Made by a program: the position numbers and the translations under genes. DNA of 64,000 nucleotides from G965250275 sp965250275 (lineage in GTDB: Bacteria; Pseudomonadota; Alphaproteobacteria; Rhodobacterales; Rhodobacteraceae). How positions within the stretch are numbered: position 1 is the stretch's first letter; the number at the start of each line of letters is the position of its first letter. The notes under the pieces were generated by a model. That model was not told the origin of the DNA. It ran no database searches and was given only the letters and a program-made list of their open reading frames with translations. Location of the stretch: contig OZ252297.1 of NCBI GenBank assembly GCA_965250275.1, positions 3,286,001 through 3,350,000 of the forward strand, given 5' to 3'. Positions 1-9,386 of this stretch are shown one piece after another.

Positions 1-124
1 GGGTCCACGTGCGACAAGTCGGTGTTGGCAATGCCTTCTCGAGTAGCTTGGCCAACGGAAGCGGTCACATCGAGAGGGACCATATCAAGTTATGCAAAAT
101 GGTCTGGATTCAAGTCAGGATGCA

Positions 125-403
125 CTATTCAGGATGAGTCTTTACTATGTTCGCAAGCACATATTTCTGGTCACTTCCGACACCGGTCGTGCACCACACA
201 TTTTTTGTTCCCGTTATCTTCACAGGCATATCCGTCTCGTCAATGTAGTTGCCCGACAGTTTATCCGGGAGAGAAAGGCCTTCCTGTTTCGCCTCTTTAC
301 TTTCGTTGAAAGCACTGACGGCAATCATCACATTGTCAGCCATAACTTGGGAAACAAGTGTGTTTCCGTCTCCGTATTCTACGACGAATGTCCAGATATC
401 CAT
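125..403 (-). CDS. Small hypothetical protein (92 aa)
   Basis: Unrecognised acidic 92-residue protein with no signal peptide or membrane segment. It starts at an ATG with a purine-rich stretch (GGGAAA) a few bases upstream. The composition looks like a real globular protein, and it lies on the same strand as, and downstream of, the RHS gene and the two ORFs between them. Genes in this position are often immunity proteins or remnants of earlier RHS tip/immunity cassettes; that role is inference from position only. A 73-aa ORF overlaps its 5' end and is judged a shadow. Confidence 0.45.
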   Translation of the reverse strand: MDIWTFVVEYGDGNTLVSQVMADNVMIAVSAFNESKEAKQEGLSLPDKLSGNYIDETDMPVKITGTKNVWCTTGVGSDQKYVLANIVKTHPE

Positions 404-574
404 ATGTTTCCCGTTGAACCGAGGCTGGTGGTGGCGTGGGGGTGATGTGAACCAATTTTAAAACATGATGCCGCCAAAGACAGCTTATAGCGAGAGAGAC
501 CTTTCGGCTTTTCGCTGGCTCCGTGTTCATTGCATTTTCCGCTTGATTGGGCTCCACTTATCTATTTCACCCCC

Positions 575-1117
575 TCATTCCAGTTCGGATACTTTTATCA
601 GATTGGGCTCATACAACTCGTCCCAGTCCGCTCTGATGATCTCGAAGTACTCAATGTCACCTGCAAGGTCGGCCACGACTCTGGCGATGGACTTATCAAC
701 GGATTTCTTGACGCCTTTCGGTCTTTTGACAGCGTAAAGTTTAGGTATATGCAGGAATGGAATTGGAACCCATCGGTGAACCCTCATTTCTGTTGATCTA
801 AGAGGCATCAAAAACAGTGGTAATCCGGTTTTGCCCTCAAATTCAGACAGGTCAAGCACATCCCTGTCCAGTGCAAACCTATTGTAGCGCACGCCAATCG
901 CCATGTTCTTGTAGCTTACAAAGAAGCACAAAAGGTCGAGAACCTTCGCCTCTGACAATGAAACAAAGGTATAAATTGCATCTCTTCCCTCTCTGCCAAA
1001 ATGATGTGCAGAAAAAACGGAGGGTTGGAACTCTGCCACTTCAATCACTGGAACAACATCGCGCAGAAAGGCTTGGTGCAACTTCTCGAATACTTCTCTT
1101 CGTTCATAGCCAGCCAT
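575..1117 (-). CDS. Hypothetical protein (180 aa) downstream of RHS gene
   Basis: Unrecognised 180-residue soluble protein. The ATG start is preceded by an AAGGG ribosome-binding site about six bases upstream. The sequence has regular alternation of hydrophobic and charged residues, a lysine-rich patch (KRPKGVKKSVDKS) near residue 137 and an acidic C-terminus. It is the second gene downstream of the RHS toxin-like gene on the same strand, separated from the candidate immunity gene by about 260 bp with no gene. It may be an immunity or orphan-cassette protein, but nothing in the sequence proves this. Confidence 0.55.
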   Translation of the reverse strand: MAGYERREVFEKLHQAFLRDVVPVIEVAEFQPSVFSAHHFGREGRDAIYTFVSLSEAKVLDLLCFFVSYKNMAIGVRYNRFALDRDVLDLSEFEGKTGLPLFLMPLRSTEMRVHRWVPIPFLHIPKLYAVKRPKGVKKSVDKSIARVVADLAGDIEYFEIIRADWDELYEPNLIKVSELE

Positions 1118-1375
1118 TCAAAACCCTTGCATTCATTCAAACTCAGAATCAACGCCCATCACGCCGCCGGAAGTCCCTGCGGCTGCCGCGCTGCCTATGT
1201 CGTCAGATACGGTTCTGCTGACTTCGAAACCAGTTTCTACGTTTTACTGCACGCAGAGTTTGACCCGCGACCGTGCTCCGAAAGCCCATGGCGTAGAAGC
1301 TCGAAGCGGCGAGCACCTTCCTTTTTATACTCACACATTGAGATCAGAACTGAAGCCGAATATTTGAGAAAAACG

Positions 1376-1798
1376 CTAACCTTTTCCTTCCTTTCTTCTG
1401 ACTAAATATCTTATCGGAATTGATATTCCGAGCATTAGAACTCCGCATGCCACAAGATATGGTAGAAAGTCTACAAAAGACGACTTTAGTAGAACTGAAA
1501 ACGACGCCTCCCCCCTAGAGTAAGCCCAATACGAGGCAAAAATTGCAACGAAGCCGATAGCTGAATAGGTAAAAAGAAAAATCCAGAAAAATGCAGTACG
1601 GCAAACAAGGCTTAAAATAAGTATTGGAATAATTGATGCAGTTACAGTTCTTTGGGTAGCGAAGGCAATCAGCCGGAGCTTGTCTTCTTGGAAATGAATA
1701 TACAATGCGGACAAAAACAATACAAAAACAGAAGCAAGAAATAGCGCTGTAAAAACAATATTGCGATTATCCTCTGATTTGCCCTTATTCGTCCCCAT
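1376..1798 (-). CDS. Four-helix membrane protein, candidate RHS immunity protein
   Basis: About 140 residues with four strongly hydrophobic segments, a basic C-terminus (RRKEGKG) and no recognisable enzyme motif. The reading frame is open to a GTG at 1825, but the ATG at 1798 has GGAGAGG about ten bases upstream and is preferred. Its 5' end therefore lies inside the last codons of the RHS gene (14-bp overlap), which implies co-translation. A small gene overlapping the 3' end of an RHS gene is the classic position of the cognate immunity gene. A polytopic membrane protein would suit a toxin tip acting on the inner membrane. The gene is visibly more AT-rich than the RHS body, fitting an exchangeable cassette. 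The immunity role is inferred. Confidence 0.65.
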   Translation of the reverse strand: MGTNKGKSEDNRNIVFTALFLASVFVLFLSALYIHFQEDKLRLIAFATQRTVTASIIPILILSLVCRTAFFWIFLFTYSAIGFVAIFASYWAYSRGEASFSVLLKSSFVDFLPYLVACGVLMLGISIPIRYLVRRKEGKG

Positions 1799-4700
1799 CG
1801 GGCTCATCCCTCTCCGTTTGGCCACCTAAACTTTTCAAGCCTTCGGTAGCGGCGACGTCGGCAAACATATCTGTAACAGTTGACGTTAACTGGCTAAAAA
1901 ATCGACCGACTGGGCCAGGTGCGGCTCTGGCGATGTTGTCACCAACGTACTCTCCCAACCCTACACCACCGACAGCACCTCCGACCATCGCACCTATCGT
2001 AGCATCTTCTGCAACTTCCCCCGGGTCAACTTGCGAAATGTCCGGGTTGGTAAAGCCGTCTTGAGTGGCTTGGTCAAGCGCACTGCCTGTTGCGCTACTA
2101 ACAGCGCCTGCAACAGTACCACTAATGACATTGGCATGAAGCCCTGTCAGTGGTCCGTTTGAATGTGAAAGAGCGGATCTAACGGCCTTGCCAATCGCAC
2201 TACCGAACACTCCCCCGGTCGCTCCAGAGATTGCTCCGATAGCCGCTGCTTCCGCATACGTTTCCTTGCTGCTTAACTCTCCAGACAATGCATCGGACAC
2301 CCCTTGTGCGATAACTGCCGAGGCTATTCCAATTGCTGCGCCTACCGCCCCGGCGCCTAAAGCTCTTTCACCACCCGGATCGCTCAGATTTACAGGGTCA
2401 TTGCCAGAATATGCATACCGGTTGGTGCCCACACCCGGCTCGGTCGGGTCCAGCCGGTCGGGCTGGATGAACATGGCCAGCTCGGGATCGTAGTAGCGGG
2501 CGTTCAGGTATTGCAGGTTTGCGACCTCGTCATACCGCTCGCCGATGAACCCGAAGTCCTCTTCGTCCGCACCGGGGTCGAGCACAAACTCTTCTTCCAC
2601 GCCAAATGGCTGATAGATGCGTTCAATGTCTTCGGCACCGGTGGCGTCGGCGATCAGCACAACGCTGTCCAGCTGATCGCGGTGCATGTAGTTCACTTCG
2701 CGCGTGGTGCCGCGCCGCCGGGTCTCGCGCACCTGCGGGGCCAGATACCAGTGCACGACCTCGGACGAGCTGGGCCCTGCTGCCGGGTTCACAATCTCAA
2801 CGTCCCCCAGGTAGAGCGAGGTTGTCACTGTGCTGCCTTCAGTCACGATGCGCTGCAACCGCTCCCCGTCCGCGCCATAGACATATTCCGTCGTGTGCCC
2901 AAGACTGTTGGTCACGCGTATCGGGCGGTTCTCACCGTCATACTCAACCGTCTTGCCGTTGAGCCCGACAGTCTGGTTGCCGTTCACATCGTAGGTAAAG
3001 ACATCCCCACCTACGATCCGTTGCGGGGCATGGGCCACCGTGCTCAGGCCGTAGCTATAGGTGCCAACGAAGCTGTTGCTGCGCATCGAGCCGTCCGGCA
3101 GGTAGGTGAAGAACTGATCCTGCGGAGAGGCCCCGGGCCAGCCGCTGACCGTGGTGCAATCCAGTCCCGTTCCGATCAGGTCCGCGGCGACCAGCAGCCG
3201 GCCGGCGTAGTCATAGCAATAGTGGTAGTCGCCAATCCCGCGCAGTGTGTTGGTGCGTCTGACGCTGCCCGTGGCCGTTCGGAAGTAATCGCGGCGGTTG
3301 AGCAGAACATTGGCGCTGTTCTCAACATCGATGCGCTCAACCCACCCACGTTCCGCATCGTAGGTCCACAGGCTCCTGTTGCCGTTGCCATAGTTCATTT
3401 CCGTGGGCTGGCTGCGCAGGTTGTAGGTCGCATCGGTGATGTGACCGCCCAGCCCAATGACACGGCCCGCCCTGTCGTACCGGAAGTTGACCGTGTCCAG
3501 AACGGGCTCACCCGTTCCTGAGGGCAGTTTGCGATACTGCAGGTGACCGGTGTTGAAGTAGATATTCTCCATCCGGTAGAAGTCGTTGGTCGCGTTCATG
3601 CGATGCTGTTCTGTGCGCACGCGTCCCTGCTCGTCATGCCCGTAGCGGATGCGGTTGTGTGCGTTGGTGACTTCGGACAGCTGCCCGATGTTGTTCTGGC
3701 CCGGAAGCGCGCCGTAGTTCACATCGTAGACATAGGTCGTGCTGTCAGCGGTTACCGTGCCACCCGGGTACCAGAACACAGTCTTTTCCGTGACCCGGTC
3801 CAGCGTGTCATAGAGGAACTCAATCGCCTGACCCGCCGAATCTATCTGGGTCTTGAGATTGTCGTTGTCGTCATAAGACATCACCCAGTAGCCAAGGTCC
3901 GGATCGAACGAGGTCAGGCGGTTGCCACGGAAGTCATAGGTATAGGCCCAGGCCGCACCCCCAGGGTCCTGAATGCCGGTCAGGCGATTGAGCAGGTCAT
4001 AGGTGTACACGGTTTGCCGGAACGTGCCGCTGGCCCCGACATCGGTCATGTTGACGTCATAGAGCGTCCGGGCAATCACGTTGTCCCGCGGGTCCATCAG
4101 ATCATCGACCTGGCCACAGACGGTTTCGGGAGTGTTGTCGTAACAGTGCTCGTCCTTGAACACCGTGACCGGAAAGCGAACCTGACCGGGCGCCCCCACA
4201 TTGATCAGCTGATTGGTGTATTCGCTGGTGGTTTGTGCGCCGTCCGGCAGAAGCGTTTCAATCGGGCGGTTCTGCGGGTCGTAACGGAACCGGACACGTT
4301 TGGTGTTGGGAACGGGATTGGACCCATCCGCTTCGGCCTCTGTCAGCGGGATGCTCTCCCAATCCAGATTGCCGCGCTTATCAAAGGCGCGCCGCGTCCA
4401 GATTAAATCAGCCAGGGCTGCCGTTCTGCCGGTGCTGGCTTGCAGGTAGGTCTCGCCAAACCCGTCAAAGTAGTCGAGATCCAACGTGCGCGCCTGATCG
4501 CCACCCGTCAGAAAGGACGGCGACTTCTGACGCCTCTCGATGGCCTGCAGGTTCGGATTGCCAAAGTTGAGATAGGAGGTCTCGTGCTGATCGCCTCCGG
4601 GCAGGTCGACCTGCGTTTCGCGGCAATGCACATCGTAAACATAGGTCGTCAGGTTGTTGTTTACGTCCTCGATAGTCGTGGGTTTCTGACACCTGACATT

Positions 4701-7700
4701 CCATGCGGTTTCAACCACGTGCCCTTTCGGATTGGTTTCCGTGATGCGAAAGAGGTTCTTGTTGGTCTCATAGGTGTACGACCATGTGTTCCCCTCGGGG
4801 CGCATATGACTGGTCACATTGCCAAAGGCATCAAACCCGTAGTTGTCGCGCACCTCCATCGCGAAGGTGCCGGTCATGTTCCCGTTCCAAATCCTGAGCT
4901 GTGTCATGTTGCCGTTCTGTGGCGGCACATTGTAGGCCGTTTGACCGTCGTACCGATACCGCTCGTAGCGCAGCCATTTGGCGCGATCCGATGACGGGTT
5001 GTACCCGGCCTGCATTCTGATCTCGAACGGGAAGGACACCAGATACTTCGCCAGGTTCGGCGCGTAGCGATATTGCGTCACCGTGTTGTCGCTGGAATCT
5101 TCGTCAAGCCCGCCAACGGTGAACCCCATGTCCCTCAGCAGGAACAGCCGACCATAATCTGTCCACTCATAGCGCTCGCTGGTCTCGATCAAGTCACTTC
5201 CGTAGCGGGTGCGGAGCGAGGCATCCTCCAGGTAAGTGCGGTAGGGTCCATCTGTTGCTGTTATCGCGCTCCAGTCGTTGGTAACAAAGCGCTGCGTCTG
5301 GGAGTTGTGAAGCAACGACTGCGACTTGATCCTGCCCTGCTGGCCGATATGGCTGTTCAAGAACGTGGTCACCACGCTCGGTCCCTCGGTTTCGCCTGCA
5401 ATGGCAGGCAAAGCCGCCGTCACGGTCCCAAACCCAAGCGGGCGCCTGTTCTCATAATCGTAAGAGTTGTTTACATACGTGAAGGTGCTCCGGCGGGTGT
5501 CGCCACGCCCGTTTCCGCGCTCCACGGCCGCGACCAGTTGCGTGACGGCAGGGACCTTATTGTTGTTGTTGCCGATGGCTGTCGAGGGGGCGTATTCGAC
5601 GGCCACTGTGCCACCCTTGTCGTCCTCGACCTCAGTCAGCAGATTTGCAACCGGCCCATCCCCAAACCAGATGGAGGGATTGGAGCCTGACCCGATGGGC
5701 GCCGCCGCGGACGCCCCTTCGATAATGGCATCGCTCAGCCCGTTGCCGTCAAAATCGCCCAGCCCGATGTAACGGACTATCGCGGGAATGTTTGCTGTGC
5801 CTTCCGGCACCAGCGCATGCCCCTTTGAGAGGAACACATAAGCCCGCCGGCTGCCATAGGGGTCCAGGGCCGGAGGGTTCCCCGCGCAGTACACCGAGGA
5901 GGTGTACCCGCCGTGCACCACGAGGTCATCAAGACCGTCGCCATTAAAGTCACCGGCCCCTATACTGCGCTCGCTGCCCGCGGTCTGGAACACATCCTGG
6001 AGGGCGGGCGAATTGGGTGTTGCAAGCCAAAGACTTGGCACCTGAAAGGTGTTTCCGACCGAGAGCGCGACATAGATGCCCGCACTGGTCATCAGCACAA
6101 GGTCTTGTTTGTCATCCCCGTTGATATCCGCTGCTGTTAACATGGCGCCTGGAATGACGGATGCGGGCGGCAAATTGGTCTGGATAAGATTTGCCCCGCG
6201 ATGATCGGCAAGCGTCCAGCCCGTCCCATTCCCCCCTGGCAGATACCCTCCGCCCGTAAAACTTGACCCTTGGGCGTTGTAGCCGTGGAACAGCTGTTCA
6301 GACGTGCCATCCCCATCAACATCGATGTTGGTGGTCGACTCAAAGCTGACTGCGTTTCGCGTCCATCCGGGGGTTACGACACTGCCGTCGAAGTCGAATT
6401 TGGAAACTGTGGTTGTGGACCCACTCGTCTGACCACTGAGAATCTCGTATTCCGGATCATCATCATAATTGCCAAACCGGTAGGTCTTTCCGCCGCCAGC
6501 CAGCCCGGCCAATGGAACCCCATTCACCTGCGGCGACATACCGTAGGCGCGCAGCTCAATTCCTGTCGGCGTCAAGCCCACATCACTTGCCACCCAGGTC
6601 GTCGTGTTTCCAAAGAGGAACGTGTTTCCCAAAACGTCGGTGTAAGGCGCCACACCCTCAAACGTTGCGCTCTCGCCGGGGCTCGGCGGCTCCGCGCGAA
6701 ACACATCCCAGAAGCTCTGATTGGGCTGATCCACCAAAGACCGGGTGCCATTGGCCGCAACGGACACTTCCTGGTGCGCCACGGCCTGCAATGGTGCGGG
6801 ACTACATACATCACCCGCAATCTGTTTAGGAACGAAAAGAAGGTCGTCTTTGCCATCGCGATCCATGTCGACGGCCCGGAATTCTCGGTGGAATTTCTCA
6901 CCTGCAAAAACCTGCTGGCTCAGCGATACCTGATCACCATTGTAAACCAAATTCCGCAAAGGGCTTGGCAATTGGCTCCCACCCGTAATGGTATTGGTCC
7001 CATCAACCGTCAGGTCATCGCCGAAACGTTCTACTCGGGTCAAACGGCTGACGCGCGTCAACGAAGCGACGTTGTAGTTAAATCTGTACCCGCGAATTGC
7101 TACCGCGCCATTCTCCACGATGACGGTCTTCAATCGCATGAAATGCCGGCCGATCCGGTCAGGCGATCCAATCGCGTAGGTCGCCATGGGGTCAGTCTGG
7201 GCGTCGTAGTAGTACTTCACCCGGTAGCCCGCATAGCTCACGGTTCTTGGGCGATGCGGGCGCCCGCGGTTGACCGGGCCGAATTGGTAACTGAATGAAA
7301 CGGTGTTTGGCGTTTGCTGCGCGTCACGTATCTCCGACAGCAGAAACTTGCGCCGAAAGAGAACATTGTAGTCGTCAGATGATCCCGCCGTCGTATCACC
7401 GGCCAGCACACCAATGCTGCGATAGATGAACTGAACCCCGTCGTGTTTTGTTACGACAAAGTACTCGACCTGCTGCGATCCGACAGTCTGGTAGAGCATT
7501 TCCACTTTGTGGTAACTCTCTACCATCGTTGAGAGATTCCCGCCCGCCCGACAACTGGCGCTGCTGGTATCGGTCTTGTAGCGGTCAGGATAAGGGCGCG
7601 ATGACGGCCACGGATTGCTTGCCGCCCCATCATCGCAGGCCATCAGTTCCATGCCATCGAGACGGAAGAGGTCGCGGCTATCGACGAAGGTCGGAGCACC

Positions 7701-8036
7701 ACCCCCCATCGACACCCGTTCAATCGACGAAAACCCGCTCAGCTGCCACCCTGCGCCCAGATATGTCTCTTCACGCCCGTGGCCGGAAAAGCTGGAGGCA
7801 TAGCGCAGTCCAAGGTTCGGCTGCAGACCCCGGTAGTCGGGTAGCTCAAAGTCCAGCCTGTACCGAAAGGCACCATCTCCCCGCACGTCATCAGGAACAC
7901 TGGTCTTTGCCACCATGCTGGGATCGGTTGCATCGACCGCAGCCTGTTGTTGAGCGGAGCCAGAAATGGGAAGAAATAGACTAAGTAAAAGAAATGTAAC
8001 AGAAATGATAAAGGCAGTGGAAATGCACTGTTTCAA
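1785..8036 (-). CDS. Secreted SpvB/RHS-repeat polymorphic toxin-like protein (2083 aa)
   Basis: Giant secreted protein with this order: Sec signal peptide (residues 1-28, ending SGSA); SpvB-like N-terminal domain (about 45-375); FG-GAP/VCBS calcium-type repeats (about 385-800, e.g. DMDRDGKDD, DINGDDKQD, DFNGDGLDD, DFDGNGLSD); a long tract of YD/RHS repeats (about 1085-1800); and an RHS-associated core ending in NRYAYSGNDPVNLSDPGG at about residue 1889. The last ~194 residues are the variable tip. They are rich in Gly/Ala with several glycine-zipper stretches (e.g. GAMVGGAVGGVGLG) and have no obvious nuclease motif. The start is TTG behind a G-rich purine run. SpvB/RHS proteins (TcdB/TcaC type) form shells that carry toxin tips; effector activity here is inferred. 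The body is GC-rich and the 3' end and downstream gene are AT-richer. Large plus-strand ORFs opposite it are shadows. Confidence 0.9.
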   Translation of the reverse strand: MKQCISTAFIISVTFLLLSLFLPISGSAQQQAAVDATDPSMVAKTSVPDDVRGDGAFRYRLDFELPDYRGLQPNLGLRYASSFSGHGREETYLGAGWQLSGFSSIERVSMGGGAPTFVDSRDLFRLDGMELMACDDGAASNPWPSSRPYPDRYKTDTSSASCRAGGNLSTMVESYHKVEMLYQTVGSQQVEYFVVTKHDGVQFIYRSIGVLAGDTTAGSSDDYNVLFRRKFLLSEIRDAQQTPNTVSFSYQFGPVNRGRPHRPRTVSYAGYRVKYYYDAQTDPMATYAIGSPDRIGRHFMRLKTVIVENGAVAIRGYRFNYNVASLTRVSRLTRVERFGDDLTVDGTNTITGGSQLPSPLRNLVYNGDQVSLSQQVFAGEKFHREFRAVDMDRDGKDDLLFVPKQIAGDVCSPAPLQAVAHQEVSVAANGTRSLVDQPNQSFWDVFRAEPPSPGESATFEGVAPYTDVLGNTFLFGNTTTWVASDVGLTPTGIELRAYGMSPQVNGVPLAGLAGGGKTYRFGNYDDDPEYEILSGQTSGSTTTVSKFDFDGSVVTPGWTRNAVSFESTTNIDVDGDGTSEQLFHGYNAQGSSFTGGGYLPGGNGTGWTLADHRGANLIQTNLPPASVIPGAMLTAADINGDDKQDLVLMTSAGIYVALSVGNTFQVPSLWLATPNSPALQDVFQTAGSERSIGAGDFNGDGLDDLVVHGGYTSSVYCAGNPPALDPYGSRRAYVFLSKGHALVPEGTANIPAIVRYIGLGDFDGNGLSDAIIEGASAAAPIGSGSNPSIWFGDGPVANLLTEVEDDKGGTVAVEYAPSTAIGNNNNKVPAVTQLVAAVERGNGRGDTRRSTFTYVNNSYDYENRRPLGFGTVTAALPAIAGETEGPSVVTTFLNSHIGQQGRIKSQSLLHNSQTQRFVTNDWSAITATDGPYRTYLEDASLRTRYGSDLIETSERYEWTDYGRLFLLRDMGFTVGGLDEDSSDNTVTQYRYAPNLAKYLVSFPFEIRMQAGYNPSSDRAKWLRYERYRYDGQTAYNVPPQNGNMTQLRIWNGNMTGTFAMEVRDNYGFDAFGNVTSHMRPEGNTWSYTYETNKNLFRITETNPKGHVVETAWNVRCQKPTTIEDVNNNLTTYVYDVHCRETQVDLPGGDQHETSYLNFGNPNLQAIERRQKSPSFLTGGDQARTLDLDYFDGFGETYLQASTGRTAALADLIWTRRAFDKRGNLDWESIPLTEAEADGSNPVPNTKRVRFRYDPQNRPIETLLPDGAQTTSEYTNQLINVGAPGQVRFPVTVFKDEHCYDNTPETVCGQVDDLMDPRDNVIARTLYDVNMTDVGASGTFRQTVYTYDLLNRLTGIQDPGGAAWAYTYDFRGNRLTSFDPDLGYWVMSYDDNDNLKTQIDSAGQAIEFLYDTLDRVTEKTVFWYPGGTVTADSTTYVYDVNYGALPGQNNIGQLSEVTNAHNRIRYGHDEQGRVRTEQHRMNATNDFYRMENIYFNTGHLQYRKLPSGTGEPVLDTVNFRYDRAGRVIGLGGHITDATYNLRSQPTEMNYGNGNRSLWTYDAERGWVERIDVENSANVLLNRRDYFRTATGSVRRTNTLRGIGDYHYCYDYAGRLLVAADLIGTGLDCTTVSGWPGASPQDQFFTYLPDGSMRSNSFVGTYSYGLSTVAHAPQRIVGGDVFTYDVNGNQTVGLNGKTVEYDGENRPIRVTNSLGHTTEYVYGADGERLQRIVTEGSTVTTSLYLGDVEIVNPAAGPSSSEVVHWYLAPQVRETRRRGTTREVNYMHRDQLDSVVLIADATGAEDIERIYQPFGVEEEFVLDPGADEEDFGFIGERYDEVANLQYLNARYYDPELAMFIQPDRLDPTEPGVGTNRYAYSGNDPVNLSDPGGERALGAGAVGAAIGIASAVIAQGVSDALSGELSSKETYAEAAAIGAISGATGGVFGSAIGKAVRSALSHSNGPLTGLHANVISGTVAGAVSSATGSALDQATQDGFTNPDISQVDPGEVAEDATIGAMVGGAVGGVGLGEYVGDNIARAAPGPVGRFFSQLTSTVTDMFADVAATEGLKSLGGQTERDEPDGDE

Positions 8037-8736
8037 ATCACCAAACCCCCCAAAATAATACTACTTATGATAGAGTGATTCGTGTTTCCGCTGTCAACGC
8101 TTACCTTAATTGGCTTTGATGCATTTGAGATATTCGATACGTAAACAGGTTTTGCGAAAAATGCGTTTTACGCTGCAATTCAACATCTTATGATAAGATG
8201 AGCCGCGCCCGGCCTCTGGAGGGTAACGCACGAAAATTCCCGGAGGTCGGCGCCACAAGCCTCGTTGGTGGTTCGCATGAAAGACATCTTGCCAGGACAA
8301 GCGCGGTGGCATCGCCGTTTGGCATTATCGTTTGGACGGGTCTTCTGCACCACCCACTGATCGCCTCAGCATCCCGGAACTCAGTCGGCACCTAACCACA
8401 GGCACCGCCCTGAAATGAAAACAGGCCACGCTGGGGAGCGCGACCTGCTGGGGGTCTGGCAGCTCACCGCGAGGATATGGGCAACCTACGGGTCACAGCC
8501 ACCAAAGACGTTAGGACACTGCCCAGTGCAGGCAAGCTGCAACTGTCACATGAGGCAAATTTGTGCAGATAGTGCCTCGGAAGCTGGCAGATGCGTTGCT
8601 TCACAGGCAGAAGACCTCAGAAAAGGATGGGTACTGATTTTGGCAGCAGACAACGCACAACGGTGGATCAAAAGGGGGATAGAAGTCTTCTATTCTTGAT
8701 TTTCTTATTTTATTTCAGGTATTTAGATTTGATAGA

Positions 8737-8784
8737 TGGTGCCCCCACACGGACTCGAACCGCGGACCTACTGATTACAAATCA
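8737..8784 (-). repeat. attL: 48-bp copy of tRNA-Thr 3' half
   Basis: Identical to 31660-31707 over 48 bp, from the CCA end through the T-arm, variable loop and 3' side of the anticodon arm. The identity ends on both sides (base 8736 differs from 31659; after 8784 the tRNA 5' half is absent). It is therefore not a functional tRNA but the displaced end of the attachment site left by integration. Confidence 0.92.
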
Positions 8785-8812
8785 AAAGAAACGCCAAGTG
8801 TTTTCAACGTGA

Positions 8813-8822
8813 GTAGGATCGA
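8813..8822 (+). repeat. Putative integrase arm-site decamer, left end
   Basis: The decamer GTAGGATCGA lies 28 bp inside the left attachment repeat. Its reverse complement, exact once and with one change once, occurs as two abutting copies at 31606-31625 just inside the right attachment repeat. Terminal inverted placement of short repeats near both att sites is what arm-type binding sites of a tyrosine integrase or its excisionase look like. The binding role is inferred. Confidence 0.4.
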
Positions 8823-9386
8823 AATCTTTTCGATTCCACGGAGAAACATGGAAATGAGCATTGCTGATGAGTGCGCTTGGATCAGAGCGACAGGCGTTTT
8901 GTCCTACTATTGAGTGGCCCGGAAACGCATGTTCGTTGCTACTCAATCGAGGTATCGGTCCCTGAGTACATCAAGGTCTCTATCCGTCAGCCCAAGCTCC
9001 TCGCTGCACCGTGTGGACGGAGTGCCGAGCTTCCAGTTGAACCTAAAACACCTGAACTCGTCGAGACAGGCTTGCGTGAATTGCGTTCGACCACGTAGCG
9101 GCTCCTAAACCAATACACTGACGTGATCGGGTTCAACGATTGACGCGATCCAAATGTTTCACTTCCCTAGCGCAAAGTTATGACACTAGATTGCACGAGA
9201 TCTGGCGCGTTAAGATTTGGGGAAACACGCCCAGAGATAGGCAAGTCGGAAAATTAAGCCTGGAGTTTTTGAAGCGGGGCGAACCCGCCCTTTCGATTTG
9301 CGGAGAAGGCGGCGATGGGGTTTCGATGTGCTTCGTTCCGATGAAGTTGTGGCTTCAGAAGATGCTTTTCATAGGGGGCGTAGAAG

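Larger units (their letters stand above)
8037..9386. other. 1.35-kb gene-poor stretch across the island's left border
   Basis: No convincing gene is visible; the short ORFs here have no plausible composition or start signals. The part near 8037-8170 is AT-rich and should contain the RHS promoter. The stretch contains the left copy of the tRNA-Thr direct repeat (8737-8784) and, 28 bp inside it, the decamer at 8813-8822. Everything left of 8737 lies outside the island defined by the repeat. Confidence 0.5.

Noticed and set aside
2511..4406. Two long plus-strand ORFs (336 and 287 aa) opposite the RHS gene
   Set aside because: They are antisense to a clearly coding repeat protein and show no motif; the long frames follow from the GC-rich third positions.
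8737..8784. Second tRNA-Thr gene
   Set aside because: Only the 3' half is present; the D-arm and 5' acceptor strand are missing, so it is an attachment-site remnant.
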